Assembly (NCBI GenBank): GCA_903923395.1 | Contig: CAIXXM010000159.1 | Span: 1-52,067, forward strand | Direction of reading: 5' to 3' | DNA from: an uncultured Acidobacteriia bacterium | GTDB lineage: Bacteria > Acidobacteriota > Terriglobia > Bryobacterales > Bryobacteraceae | DNA: 52,067 bases | In this document: in pieces, positions 30,541 to 38,566 of the stretch | Layout: each line of letters opens with the position of its first letter | Numbering within the stretch: position 1 is the stretch's first letter | Made by a program: the position numbers and the translations under genes | The notes under the pieces: generated by a model | The model's database searches: none | Seen by the model: only the letters and a program-made list of their open reading frames with translations | Told to the model about the DNA's origin: nothing

Positions 30541-32804
30541 AGAAGTAACATCCCGAATACAAGTAAGAGTCCCAGGCCGGTCATCAGGCCGCCAAGAACA
30601 ATGGAACGCGGATAGAACTGCATAATGACGCGGTGATGGCCTCCTGGAACGACCACGGCACGCGCTGTGCCGTAAGCTTCGAGCAGCGGAGTACTTTTCC
30701 CGTCGACCTTCGCACTCCAGCCCTTGTCATACGTCTCCGCCGCAATCACGACACCCTGGCAGACCATCAGTGCGTCGATCTCGACTTCGTTGGCATCGCG
30801 CCGCAGAAGATTCACGGAATCCCCGGAGCACTTCTCTACTTTCGGAGCAGGCTGATCCACAAAGAACGCTTCATTGCGCAACTTATCGAGGCCGATGTTA
30901 TAGGCCGGATCCTCCTGCGCATGAGTTACCGACTTCGTTGCGTGCACAGACCAAACGCGGGGGAAAGCATCCTTGTGTTCCCAGATCTTCAAGCCGGATT
31001 TATCGCGGAACACCTCCACTTCCTTGTCTGGATGGATCGGTTTGCGGCCAACGTCATACTTCACACCCATCAGCGCACGCGCCGGGTACTGGCCAAGGGT
31101 TTCCACAACATTGACCGTGATGGAGGCAAGATAGCCGCCATAGACATCAATGCCGTACCAGTCCCCGAAGTTATAAGTAATCTCGTTATCGTCCACTTCC
31201 ACCCGCATGGGACCAGGCTGTTTCCGCAGCCATTCCGCGATTTCAGAGTGGCGCGACATGGACTTCAAAAGATAGTCAGGTGCCTCGGCCGGCCGGTAGC
31301 CCCAGCCCAGTGTGGTCCCGAATTCAATCATTGCCAGCAGCAACAGAGGGATCGCCGCATTCCGAATGCCGCCTGACTTCCAAAGAGACAGAACACCGGC
31401 AATCACAAGCGCGATGAGACCGCAAAAAGCGATGAGGTTCTGATCCCCGCCCTGCGGAACCTTGGACTGGCTGATGACGAATACAGACGCCACCATCGCC
31501 ACACCACCGATACCGGCAACGGCGATCAGTATCTTCTGGAAACTGCGGCCGAGTTGTAGAAACAGGTCCGCACCAAAGGCAGCCAGGATGCTGATTCCGA
31601 AGCCCCAGATGAAGGATCCAAACGAAATATTGCGGGCCTTATCCACCTGCGGAAGCAGAGCATAAATCAGTCCGTGAAAGATATTCCACTGGCCCATCGC
31701 GAGAAAAAAGCCGCCCACGGCAACAGCGGCCATGATGCGGACGAAGATATTGCGCCAGCCCGCAATGGCACCGGCCGCGCCCATCAACAAAACAGCGAAA
31801 CCGACATAGGGAACGGTGTGGTCCGAAGCCGGCCCGATTACAAGTCCTAGAATGCTTGCCGGGGGCATGCTGAACATGGCATGAACGCGGTAAGGCACAA
31901 TGTCCTTCCAGCCCGCCGGATTATTCGCGCCCACCCAGCGCAGCGCCTGTTTGCCGTAGTCCGTGCCAGGGAAGATCTGAAATGCGCCGAGCAGCACAAA
32001 CATAATGCCGAAGACGGCAATGCAGAGCCCGGCCTGGCGAATTTCATCCCGCGTACGGACCTTTGCGGCGAGCCAGTAAATCCAGGCCCCGGCAATCGCA
32101 AGTCCGCTGAAGATCGGGATTTGGTGGTGTCCGCTCAGGAAGGCGATCCCCAGCATGGCACCGGAGAGCGCGGCATTCCGCACCGGCTTCTCCCCGCGCA
32201 TCATGCGGAAGAAGAAAAGGAAGATCAGCGGCGCCCAGATGCCGCCATTCAACATCTGTGGCCAATCGGTGTTGCCGATCCACGCCGCCAGCGCAAACGC
32301 ACTTCCCCCCAGCAGCGACGCTGCCATGCTGCGTCCCAAATCACGGCAAAGCCAGAACGCGAAAAGCCCGGCGAGATAGTGGATGCCAACGAAGAAGCCA
32401 TCCAGATAAATCTGTTCCAGCCACCCGTTCTTGAGCGGCAATGAGTAAAGAATCCAGTTCAGCGGATAAGCCACGGCAGGCTGGGCCTGGCCGATGAGCG
32501 ATTGACCACCCCATTCATAGGGGTCCCACAGCGGGAAATGACCGCGGTGGAATTCTCCAGCTTCATATTGCAGCCAGGGCATGACCTGATTGACAATGTC
32601 GCCGCTCTCCATCCACGTGTACTGGCGGTGGCTGAGTGTCAGCTTCCAGAAGACACCGATGACGATCAGCAACAGCAGCAGCGGCCCTTGGAGCCTGGTG
32701 AGCCACGCAGGCGCGAGTGCGCGGGCGGTCCGAAGGCTTCCGTTGTGCGCCATGTTCTCTGGGAGAAGTGGGCGATATGAATCGCCCTGGTGGTTTTCAA
32801 CCAT
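30537..32804 (-). CDS. YfhO-family integral membrane protein (GT-C type)
   Basis: 755 residues with about 12 membrane helices between residues 40 and 505, then a periplasmic beta domain (about 525-720) and a last helix near the C-terminus. It matches bacterial YfhO-like proteins: the long first loop with ESGDIVNQVMPWLQYEAGEF and FPLWDPYEWGGQSLIGQAQPA, and a late YDKGWSAKVDGKSTPLLEAYG. In Bacillus and Staphylococcus YfhO proteins are linked to glycosylation of lipoteichoic acid, so a lipid-linked sugar transferase role is possible. The start could instead be the ATG at 32753. First gene of the operon with M61 and DUF1080. Confidence 0.88.
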   Translation of the reverse strand: MVENHQGDSYRPLLPENMAHNGSLRTARALAPAWLTRLQGPLLLLLIVIGVFWKLTLSHRQYTWMESGDIVNQVMPWLQYEAGEFHRGHFPLWDPYEWGGQSLIGQAQPAVAYPLNWILYSLPLKNGWLEQIYLDGFFVGIHYLAGLFAFWLCRDLGRSMAASLLGGSAFALAAWIGNTDWPQMLNGGIWAPLIFLFFFRMMRGEKPVRNAALSGAMLGIAFLSGHHQIPIFSGLAIAGAWIYWLAAKVRTRDEIRQAGLCIAVFGIMFVLLGAFQIFPGTDYGKQALRWVGANNPAGWKDIVPYRVHAMFSMPPASILGLVIGPASDHTVPYVGFAVLLMGAAGAIAGWRNIFVRIMAAVAVGGFFLAMGQWNIFHGLIYALLPQVDKARNISFGSFIWGFGISILAAFGADLFLQLGRSFQKILIAVAGIGGVAMVASVFVISQSKVPQGGDQNLIAFCGLIALVIAGVLSLWKSGGIRNAAIPLLLLAMIEFGTTLGWGYRPAEAPDYLLKSMSRHSEIAEWLRKQPGPMRVEVDDNEITYNFGDWYGIDVYGGYLASITVNVVETLGQYPARALMGVKYDVGRKPIHPDKEVEVFRDKSGLKIWEHKDAFPRVWSVHATKSVTHAQEDPAYNIGLDKLRNEAFFVDQPAPKVEKCSGDSVNLLRRDANEVEIDALMVCQGVVIAAETYDKGWSAKVDGKSTPLLEAYGTARAVVVPGGHHRVIMQFYPRSIVLGGLMTGLGLLLVFGMLLL

Positions 32805-32857
32805 GTGGTGAATCCGTCATGATAGCGCGAAGTCTCTTGAAATCAATGGGATGGCAT

Positions 32858-32874
32858 TTGGCACGGGAATTGCC
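32858..32874 (+). promoter_or_regulatory. Consensus sigma-54 (RpoN) promoter
   Basis: TTGGCACG (32858-32865), four bases, then TTGC (32870-32873). The -24 GG and -12 GC are exactly ten bases apart, matching the RpoN consensus at every conserved base but the last weak position. Transcription would begin near 32885, and the ATG of the FecR/DUF6600 gene is at 32903. No enhancer-binding-protein gene is in the window, and I could not identify upstream activator sites. Confidence 0.75.
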
Positions 32875-32902
32875 CTGCATGTGGCCGGGAAGAGTAAAGC
32901 TT

Positions 32903-34765
32903 ATGACGCGCCTCCAATTGTTTCTCGCATCTCTCAGTCTCTCAGGCTTCGCTGCTTTTGTAACCCCGGCGCTGGCGCAGGGTCCGGCAGAGCAACCGCC
33001 GGCTGAAGAACCGGGCCGCGCGGTAGCCCGTGTCAGTTTGATGAATGGTGACGCTTCCGTGCGGCGCGGTGATTCCGGCGAGTGGGTGGCAGCGACGGTG
33101 AACGCGCCTCTGCTGGCGGAGGATTCCATCCATGTCGCGCCCGGTGGCTATGCGGAAGTGCAGTTCGACCACTCGAATTATCTGCGTGTGGCCGGTGACT
33201 CTGAAGCCCGCATCTCCACTTTGGATAATGGCCGCTTCGGCGTGCAGGTGATCAAGGGCTTGGTGACGTTCCGTGTGCTGCGCCAGAACGCCGCAATGGC
33301 GGAAGTGGCCACACCACAAGTTGCCGTGCGACCCGGACCGGGCGGCGCCGTTCGCGTGGAACTTCTCGCGGAAGGGTATTCGCGGATCTCTGTACGTGCC
33401 GGCGAAGCGGACGTCTTCACGCCGAAGGGTGTCGAGAAGATCCGCCCCGGCTCCATGATGATGGTTCGCGGCACAGCGCAGGACCCGGAATTCCAGATGA
33501 CCGCCGCCGCGGTTCCCGATGAGTGGGACCAGTTCAACGAGAAACGCGACCGTGACCTGCTGGCCGCGAAGTCTTATCAATATGTGAGCCCGGAAGTCTC
33601 CGGTGCCGAAGATCTCGATAACTACGGCCACTGGGCGACCGATGCGCAGTACGGCAGCGTCTGGGTCCCCACGGTTGGTGCTGACTGGGCTCCGTATCGC
33701 AGCGGGCGCTGGGTCTGGGAAGACTTTTACGGCTGGGTGTGGGTCGCCTATGAACCCTGGGGCTGGGCACCGTATCACTACGGCTCCTGGTATTACCGCA
33801 CAGGTCTGGGCTGGGCCTGGTATCCGGGACCGGTGAACCGCCACCACTACTGGAGGCCCGCTCTGGTGGCGTTCTTCGGACACGGCGGTTTCAGCGTGGG
33901 AATCGGCTACGGCGGCATCGGCTGGGTGCCTCTGGCTCCCTTCGAAATCTACCGCCCCTGGTATGGCCGCGGCTGGTATGGTGGACGGACGACCATCGTG
34001 AACAATGTGACCGTGGTGAATAACACCAACATCACGAACGTCTACCGGAATGCCCGGGTGACGGGTGCGGTGAGCGGCGTTACGGCGCAGGATTTCACGG
34101 GTGGCAGGTTCGGAACCATTCGCCCGGTTGGAGCACAACAACTGCAATCCGCAAGCCTGATGCGCGGCGCGGTCCCTGTGCAACCCACGGCGGCCAATCT
34201 GCGGTTCGCGGACCGTACAACCACTACTTTCGGTACCAGGGCGGCGGCGAATCAAAACTTCGCGTCACGGATGTCTGCGCAATCCACGCGGACGCCGTTC
34301 GCGCAGCAACAAGCGGCGTTTAATGGGGTCAGCAGGGCGGCAGCAGCTCCTGTTTCCAGACCCATGGCGGGAACAACGTCCGCAGGCACGGCAAACCATG
34401 GCGGTTGGCAGCGGTTCGGCTCCACGCCAGCAACGACACAGCGGATGTCCCAGCCCACTGCGGGAACCCGTCCGGCGACCAGCTACAGCGGCACCACCAG
34501 CCAGTCCGCCGGATGGCAGCGTTTCGGCCAACCGAGTGGCGGAGCTACGGGCCAAAGTGTACAACCGCAGCGGCAGTACAGCGCTCCGGCTGCTCCGCAA
34601 CAGCGCTACAGCGCCCCGCAAAGCAGCGGACGCGCCGTGCAGGTTGCGCCTCCGATGGTCCAGCAGCGTTCTGCTCCTGCCCCGGCACCGTCCCGCTCTT
34701 CCAGCGCCCCGGCCCGGTCCTCCGGCGGGTCACGCAGCGCGGGACAGAGCCACCCGAAGCGGTAA
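32903..34765 (+). CDS. Secreted FecR-domain / DUF6600 protein, Tyr-Trp-Gly rich
   Basis: 620 residues. ATG at 32903 follows GGGAAGAG and opens a signal peptide (LFLASLSLSGFAAFVTPALAQ). Residues about 40-200 form a FecR-like beta domain (VSLMNGDASVRRGDSGEWV and later VRAGEADVF). Residues about 235-365 are the DUF6600 part, dense in Tyr, Trp and Gly (YGWVWVAYEPWGWAPYHYG; WYPGPVNRHHYW). The last 250 residues are low-complexity Ala/Gln/Ser/Thr/Pro and likely disordered. No FecI-type sigma factor is adjacent, so it is not a classic FecR anti-sigma factor. Probably an envelope or surface protein. It has its own sigma-54 promoter and terminator. Confidence 0.85.
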   Translation: MTRLQLFLASLSLSGFAAFVTPALAQGPAEQPPAEEPGRAVARVSLMNGDASVRRGDSGEWVAATVNAPLLAEDSIHVAPGGYAEVQFDHSNYLRVAGDSEARISTLDNGRFGVQVIKGLVTFRVLRQNAAMAEVATPQVAVRPGPGGAVRVELLAEGYSRISVRAGEADVFTPKGVEKIRPGSMMMVRGTAQDPEFQMTAAAVPDEWDQFNEKRDRDLLAAKSYQYVSPEVSGAEDLDNYGHWATDAQYGSVWVPTVGADWAPYRSGRWVWEDFYGWVWVAYEPWGWAPYHYGSWYYRTGLGWAWYPGPVNRHHYWRPALVAFFGHGGFSVGIGYGGIGWVPLAPFEIYRPWYGRGWYGGRTTIVNNVTVVNNTNITNVYRNARVTGAVSGVTAQDFTGGRFGTIRPVGAQQLQSASLMRGAVPVQPTAANLRFADRTTTTFGTRAAANQNFASRMSAQSTRTPFAQQQAAFNGVSRAAAAPVSRPMAGTTSAGTANHGGWQRFGSTPATTQRMSQPTAGTRPATSYSGTTSQSAGWQRFGQPSGGATGQSVQPQRQYSAPAAPQQRYSAPQSSGRAVQVAPPMVQQRSAPAPAPSRSSSAPARSSGGSRSAGQSHPKR

Positions 34766-34788
34766 CGGCCACAGCAACAAACGGTATG

Positions 34789-34825
34789 GCGCGGAAATCC
34801 TGATGGAATTCCGCGCCTTTTTTAT
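34789..34825 (+). terminator. Rho-independent terminator of the FecR/DUF6600 gene
   Basis: GGCGCGGAA (34789-34797) pairs with TTCCGCGCC (34809-34817) and is followed by TTTTTTATT. It lies 24 bases after the stop and separates this gene from the PAS sensor gene. Confidence 0.92.
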
Positions 34826-34860
34826 TGCAGTGCGATTAGAATAGGCGGTGAAGCAAAGTT

Positions 34861-35661
34861 GTGTTGAGACTTGTTCAACCGCCGGGATTGGGACGCCGTT
34901 ACGGCTTCGCTGCCCTTGCCGCGTCCGTTGCGACGCTGCTGAAATCCATCCTGCCCTGGGCGGGTACAGAATCGCCTTTTCTCCTTTACTGTCTTCCGGT
35001 TGCAGCAGCCGCATGGTTTGGAGGATTGGGCCCTGCGATCTTCTGCGCGACCGTCTGCGCGTTGTGCGCCAATATTCTTTTCCTGGAACCCCGACTCAGC
35101 GTTTCGCTGGACGCCGCGAGCGTTGCGAAAACAGCATTATTCCTGCTCGAAGCAATCCTGATTTCTTATTTGAGCCGGGACAGGCGCCAGAACAACCAGT
35201 CCGCAGCGGAGCGGCGCCTGTTCTACGACGCTACGCTGAGTGCCATCGCCGAGGCCGTGATCACAACCAACCTGCGCGGACAGATCGAGTCGATGAATGA
35301 AGCCGCGCAGTTGCTGACTGGCTGGAGTCCCGCGGATGCGCGCGGCCGTGTCTGCGGCAGCATTGTCCGCTTTCAAGCCAACGTGCACCCGGTGGCGGAG
35401 GCGTTGGAAAGCGGTTTGGCCTACCATTCTCCGCAACCGCTGGAAATGCTGCGCCGGAGCAGTCCGAGTGCGTTCGTCGATACATCCGTGCTGCCCGTCC
35501 GGGGTGCCGGCGGCGAGATCTGCGGGGCAGTGCTCACGTTGCGCGACCGAACGCTACAGTTCGCAACGCAAAGGGGATTGGAGCACCGGATCCAAGAGTT
35601 GGAGAACTATGCCTACGGGGAGACCGCGGATATCCAGGATCCTCCCGCAAGGCATTCGTAA
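34861..35661 (+). CDS. Membrane PAS sensor protein lacking an output domain
   Basis: 266 residues, GTG start at 34861. Residues about 15-110 are four membrane helices of the DUF4118 type found in KdpD-like kinases (LPVAAAAWFGGLGPAIFCAT, ANILFLEPRLSVSL). Residues 125-240 are a PAS domain (AIAEAVITTNLRGQIESMNE, AAQLLTGW). A short coiled segment then ends the protein where a HisKA/HATPase pair would normally begin. The frame closes with a clear stop and no kinase residues follow before the tRNA, so it is either a natural truncated sensor acting through partners or a relic. It sits between a terminator and tRNA-His. Confidence 0.8.
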   Translation: MLRLVQPPGLGRRYGFAALAASVATLLKSILPWAGTESPFLLYCLPVAAAAWFGGLGPAIFCATVCALCANILFLEPRLSVSLDAASVAKTALFLLEAILISYLSRDRRQNNQSAAERRLFYDATLSAIAEAVITTNLRGQIESMNEAAQLLTGWSPADARGRVCGSIVRFQANVHPVAEALESGLAYHSPQPLEMLRRSSPSAFVDTSVLPVRGAGGEICGAVLTLRDRTLQFATQRGLEHRIQELENYAYGETADIQDPPARHS

Positions 35662-35684
35662 CAATGCATGCCGTTTGGTATACT
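35655..35684 (+). promoter_or_regulatory. Candidate promoter of tRNA-His
   Basis: A good -10 hexamer TATACT at 35679-35684 lies 15 bases before the tRNA. The only -35 candidate at suitable distance is TTCGTA (35655-35660, 18-base spacer), which is weak and overlaps the end of the PAS gene. Confidence 0.45.
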
Positions 35685-35698
35685 GAAAATTCAGTCAC

Positions 35699-35776
35699 GG
35701 CGGCTGTAGCTCAGCTGGTAGTAGCGCCAGATTGTGGTTCTGGATGTCGCGGGTTCAAACCCCGCCAGCCGCCCCA
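35699..35776 (+). tRNA. tRNA-His (anticodon GTG)
   Basis: A full cloverleaf: acceptor arm GCGGCTG/CAGCCGC (35700-35706 with 35766-35772), the extra 5' G at 35699 facing C73, which marks histidine tRNAs, anticodon stem CCAGA/TCTGG around loop TTGTGGT (anticodon at 35734-35736), T arm GCGGG/CCCGC with loop TTCAAAC, and an encoded CCA at 35774-35776. The D stem has only three good pairs. Confidence 0.97.
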
Positions 35777-35891
35777 TCCCTTTCAAATCCCCTCCGAAGG
35801 CTCTGCATTATCCGCCGCACTTCAGAACCGAATCAACCGTAGAGGCATCGTTTAGGCCGCAGTGGAAGCCGGTATTTCGCTCTCCCATAGC

Positions 35892-37160
35892 CTACCTGCC
35901 GCGAGTCATCAAGTCGAATCTCTCAATAGCCACGTTGGCACTTTGATTCCGTCGCTTCCTATCCAGATGGAACACCACCTCAAGTGCTTCAAATTGGCGG
36001 ATTCCGGTATTTTCAGGAATCGGAAACAGGATTACCGACTTGGCAGGAGTGCCCCGCAGATGCTTCGTCCCCAGGGAAACAACGGATTGGGATTCGAGAA
36101 GGAGCAGTTCCACTGCGGTTGTTTCCGGTTCCGGGTCGCGATCTTCCAGGGCCACGCTGATCCCGGCACAACAAGACATGGGAATCGGAGGGTGCAGAGG
36201 CTGGTGGGCCTTCATCACGAGGGGCTGCAAACGATCCATGCCAGTAAGCGTCCACGTCAAAGGATCGCCGTGATCCAGTAATGCATCCGCAGGTGGCCGT
36301 GGCCCCCGCGAGTAGTAAAACCAATATTGACCAGAGAACGGAATACGCAATGCGGACTTAGTCGCCCGCGCAGCAAGGGGATTTTGTTCGAGAACCTTCG
36401 GGATGGGGGCCAGCACAGTAACCCTATGGTGCTCCGGTTCGAGGATGACGCCGGAATGAAGTTTGCTTTTGGGTGCGGCGGCGGAGGCTAAGCTTTGACC
36501 AGGGCCGCCACCTCCGTCAGCGATTCGAGACGCCGCAGGGCGCAACACCAGGAAGAGCAGAAGGCAGGCAATGAGGGCGCTCCCTGTAAGTTGAAACAAC
36601 CCCAATCCAGCGCGTCCCCCCGCAACCAGTAACGTGATCACGAATGCCGTCACGCCAGCCGCCGACACGGTAAGTAGTGGTATCCGCAGTAACTCACCTG
36701 CAAGGATTGCATGCAAACAAACAGCAATCATGTGGGCTTCCAGACGGAAAATGCTGGCCGCGGCACCGGCATAGCAGGTTTGCCACAGCCCGCCGAAGTA
36801 AGAACCCAAGGAGAATGCCAAACCAATGATCGCGGGTACGAGCAGCCGGGAACGAAATCCCGCGATTACCAGTACAGCAATCCAAACGCCTTCCGACGCC
36901 ACCTGAATCACCACGCTGAACGAAGCTCTGCGCTGAACAGTCTGTTGGAACAGGAGCGAAGCGCCTGCCACCAATCCCGCAGCAATCACGACAGCCGCAA
37001 TGTAGCCCCCGATAACAGCAGGCAGCAATTCTCCAAATAAGGAGGGCATCGGCGGCCGGAATAACCACCGGAGTGCGATCGAGATACAAGCCGCCGCGAC
37101 CACTCCCAGCGCCAAAGGCAGCCCTCCAGCCATCAGCGGATTAGTTCTCTCCACGGTCAA
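35892..37160 (-). CDS. Membrane protein of unknown function with soluble C-terminal domain
   Basis: 422 residues if the TTG at 37158-37160 is used; a GTG at 37154 or an ATG at 37133 are alternatives and none has a convincing ribosome site. Residues 12-215 contain about seven membrane helices. Residues 225-422 are a soluble domain containing HSGVILEPEHHRVTVLAP, the aromatic stretch SGQYWFYYSRGPRPP, and PPIPMSCCAGISVALEDRD; I do not recognise it. The gene begins 12 bases after the methyltransferase stop and is probably cotranscribed. There is no evidence for a specific function. Confidence 0.7.
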   Translation of the reverse strand: MTVERTNPLMAGGLPLALGVVAAACISIALRWLFRPPMPSLFGELLPAVIGGYIAAVVIAAGLVAGASLLFQQTVQRRASFSVVIQVASEGVWIAVLVIAGFRSRLLVPAIIGLAFSLGSYFGGLWQTCYAGAAASIFRLEAHMIAVCLHAILAGELLRIPLLTVSAAGVTAFVITLLVAGGRAGLGLFQLTGSALIACLLLFLVLRPAASRIADGGGGPGQSLASAAAPKSKLHSGVILEPEHHRVTVLAPIPKVLEQNPLAARATKSALRIPFSGQYWFYYSRGPRPPADALLDHGDPLTWTLTGMDRLQPLVMKAHQPLHPPIPMSCCAGISVALEDRDPEPETTAVELLLLESQSVVSLGTKHLRGTPAKSVILFPIPENTGIRQFEALEVVFHLDRKRRNQSANVAIERFDLMTRGR

Positions 37161-37172
37161 ATCAGATCACAC

Positions 37173-38531
37173 TTATGCATTGACGTCCACAGGCAACGCA
37201 CCGCTCCAAGGCCGATCCCCCAAGCGTAAACGAACCATGGTTTCCGCACCCAGCTTCCCGCCTAACTGTACATTCACCTGCCACACCCCTTCATCGAGCG
37301 CATTCACGGTATCCGGATGTACCGTCTTCCCCTCAAATTCCACCTCAATGACAGACGCCGGCAAATCCTTCGCTGGACTCTTGAAGTAACACACCAGATA
37401 GCCATCCCTGTTCCCCGCATACCGCAGATCACCCGCGGGATGATAGACCACACCGCATAAGTCAGGTGCTGTTTCAGGCAGCGGTTCCGGTTCCACCAGC
37501 GGATCCCGGCCTTCTTCGTCCAGCATCACGAAGGAAACTGCATTGCTGCGCTCCGTCTTATCGGTGCGCAAAGTTACTGTGTGCGCTCCTGGAGCCAACC
37601 CCACAGGGCGCAAACAATTCGCCTGGTAACCGCCATTCCCATCCGCGGAGACAAAGAGCGCCTGCGTACCAAGTCCATCTACTTCGACCCAGACCTCCGG
37701 CGCTTTCAGTTCCCCTTCCACACCTTTGAAGAAGCAGCAGAGATACTCATCCTTCAAAGGATGGAACCGCGCCTGGTAATTCCGGTTATTCACCGCCGAG
37801 ATCAGCCGTGGTGCCGGTGCCGCACCAGCGGCGGGTTCAGGCCAGCGGCGCTTGCAAACCAGTGAAGTCCGCTGGTTCGTTGTATCCTTTACCTCCACCT
37901 GCGCGAACCCGGCCGAACGGCACATGGAAGCCAAACACTCGGGCGTAGGGCCGCACCAGTTATCCAGCATGCCGCCCAGTTCCGTTGTCTCGTAGAACTC
38001 CATGACCGTGGGGATGGGACGGCCTTCGGGCACGATTGTGAATGACTCCACACAGGCAATATCGCTGGTCAATTCCACGATGCGCTCCAGCCCCAGCAAC
38101 GGGTGGCGCAGGTGGTAAAGAACGCCCAGGAACAAAACGATGTCGAAGCGCCCAATCTTCTTCGGGGTCAGTTCATTGACGTCGAGCGCACGGTAATCGA
38201 CCTTCGAATCCAGCAGATATTTCGCCTCGTTGAAGGTCTCCAGTTCCACGCAATCCACGGCCATCACATCCGCGCCGCGCCGCTCGCACTCAAACGCAAA
38301 CCAGCCATCCCAGGTGCCGATGTCCAGCACGCGCTTCCCTGTCAGATCTTCGGGCAAGCCAAAGAGACTGAAGCGCCACTTCATATGTTCAATCGTCTGC
38401 AGGCCGGGCAGAATGGTGCCGTCGTGCAATTCGATGGAGTGATACCGGGTCGCCCGCGAAAGCACCGCGTCATGAAGGCGCTTGATGCGCTCCTGCAGCT
38501 TCGGATCTCCCGCTTGAATCGTGTCAGCCAT
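37173..38531 (-). CDS. CmoB/DUF1698-like SAM methyltransferase with two tandem C-terminal beta modules
   Basis: 452 residues from the ATG at 38529-38531. Residues 25-228 are a class I methyltransferase with SAM motif VLDIGTWDGWFAFE (68-81), acidic VDC at 92-94 and LFLGVLYHLRHP, closest in pattern to CmoB/DUF1698 proteins that modify tRNA wobble uridine. The tail holds two related modules of about 100 residues each (242-340 and 357-452), sharing the pattern xxxYLxCxFK (DEYLCCFFKG; DGYLVCYFKS) followed by a VWVEVDG/VIEVEFEG strand and a G-x-Y/W-Q-x-N strand. CmoB enzymes lack these. The substrate could be a small molecule, glycan or RNA. Confidence 0.82.
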   Translation of the reverse strand: MADTIQAGDPKLQERIKRLHDAVLSRATRYHSIELHDGTILPGLQTIEHMKWRFSLFGLPEDLTGKRVLDIGTWDGWFAFECERRGADVMAVDCVELETFNEAKYLLDSKVDYRALDVNELTPKKIGRFDIVLFLGVLYHLRHPLLGLERIVELTSDIACVESFTIVPEGRPIPTVMEFYETTELGGMLDNWCGPTPECLASMCRSAGFAQVEVKDTTNQRTSLVCKRRWPEPAAGAAPAPRLISAVNNRNYQARFHPLKDEYLCCFFKGVEGELKAPEVWVEVDGLGTQALFVSADGNGGYQANCLRPVGLAPGAHTVTLRTDKTERSNAVSFVMLDEEGRDPLVEPEPLPETAPDLCGVVYHPAGDLRYAGNRDGYLVCYFKSPAKDLPASVIEVEFEGKTVHPDTVNALDEGVWQVNVQLGGKLGAETMVRLRLGDRPWSGALPVDVNA

Positions 38532-38566
38532 GTGACCGTTAGTGTACAAAGGAACGAGGGCTTTTC

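Noticed and set aside
35699-35776. tRNA-His as an att site of an integrated element
   Set aside because: I found no second copy of the tRNA 3' end in the window and no integrase, phage or conjugation gene downstream.
35936-35951. Second sigma-54-like site TTGGCAC
   Set aside because: The -24 half is good but the -12 GC is absent at the required distance and the site is inside a coding region on the other strand.
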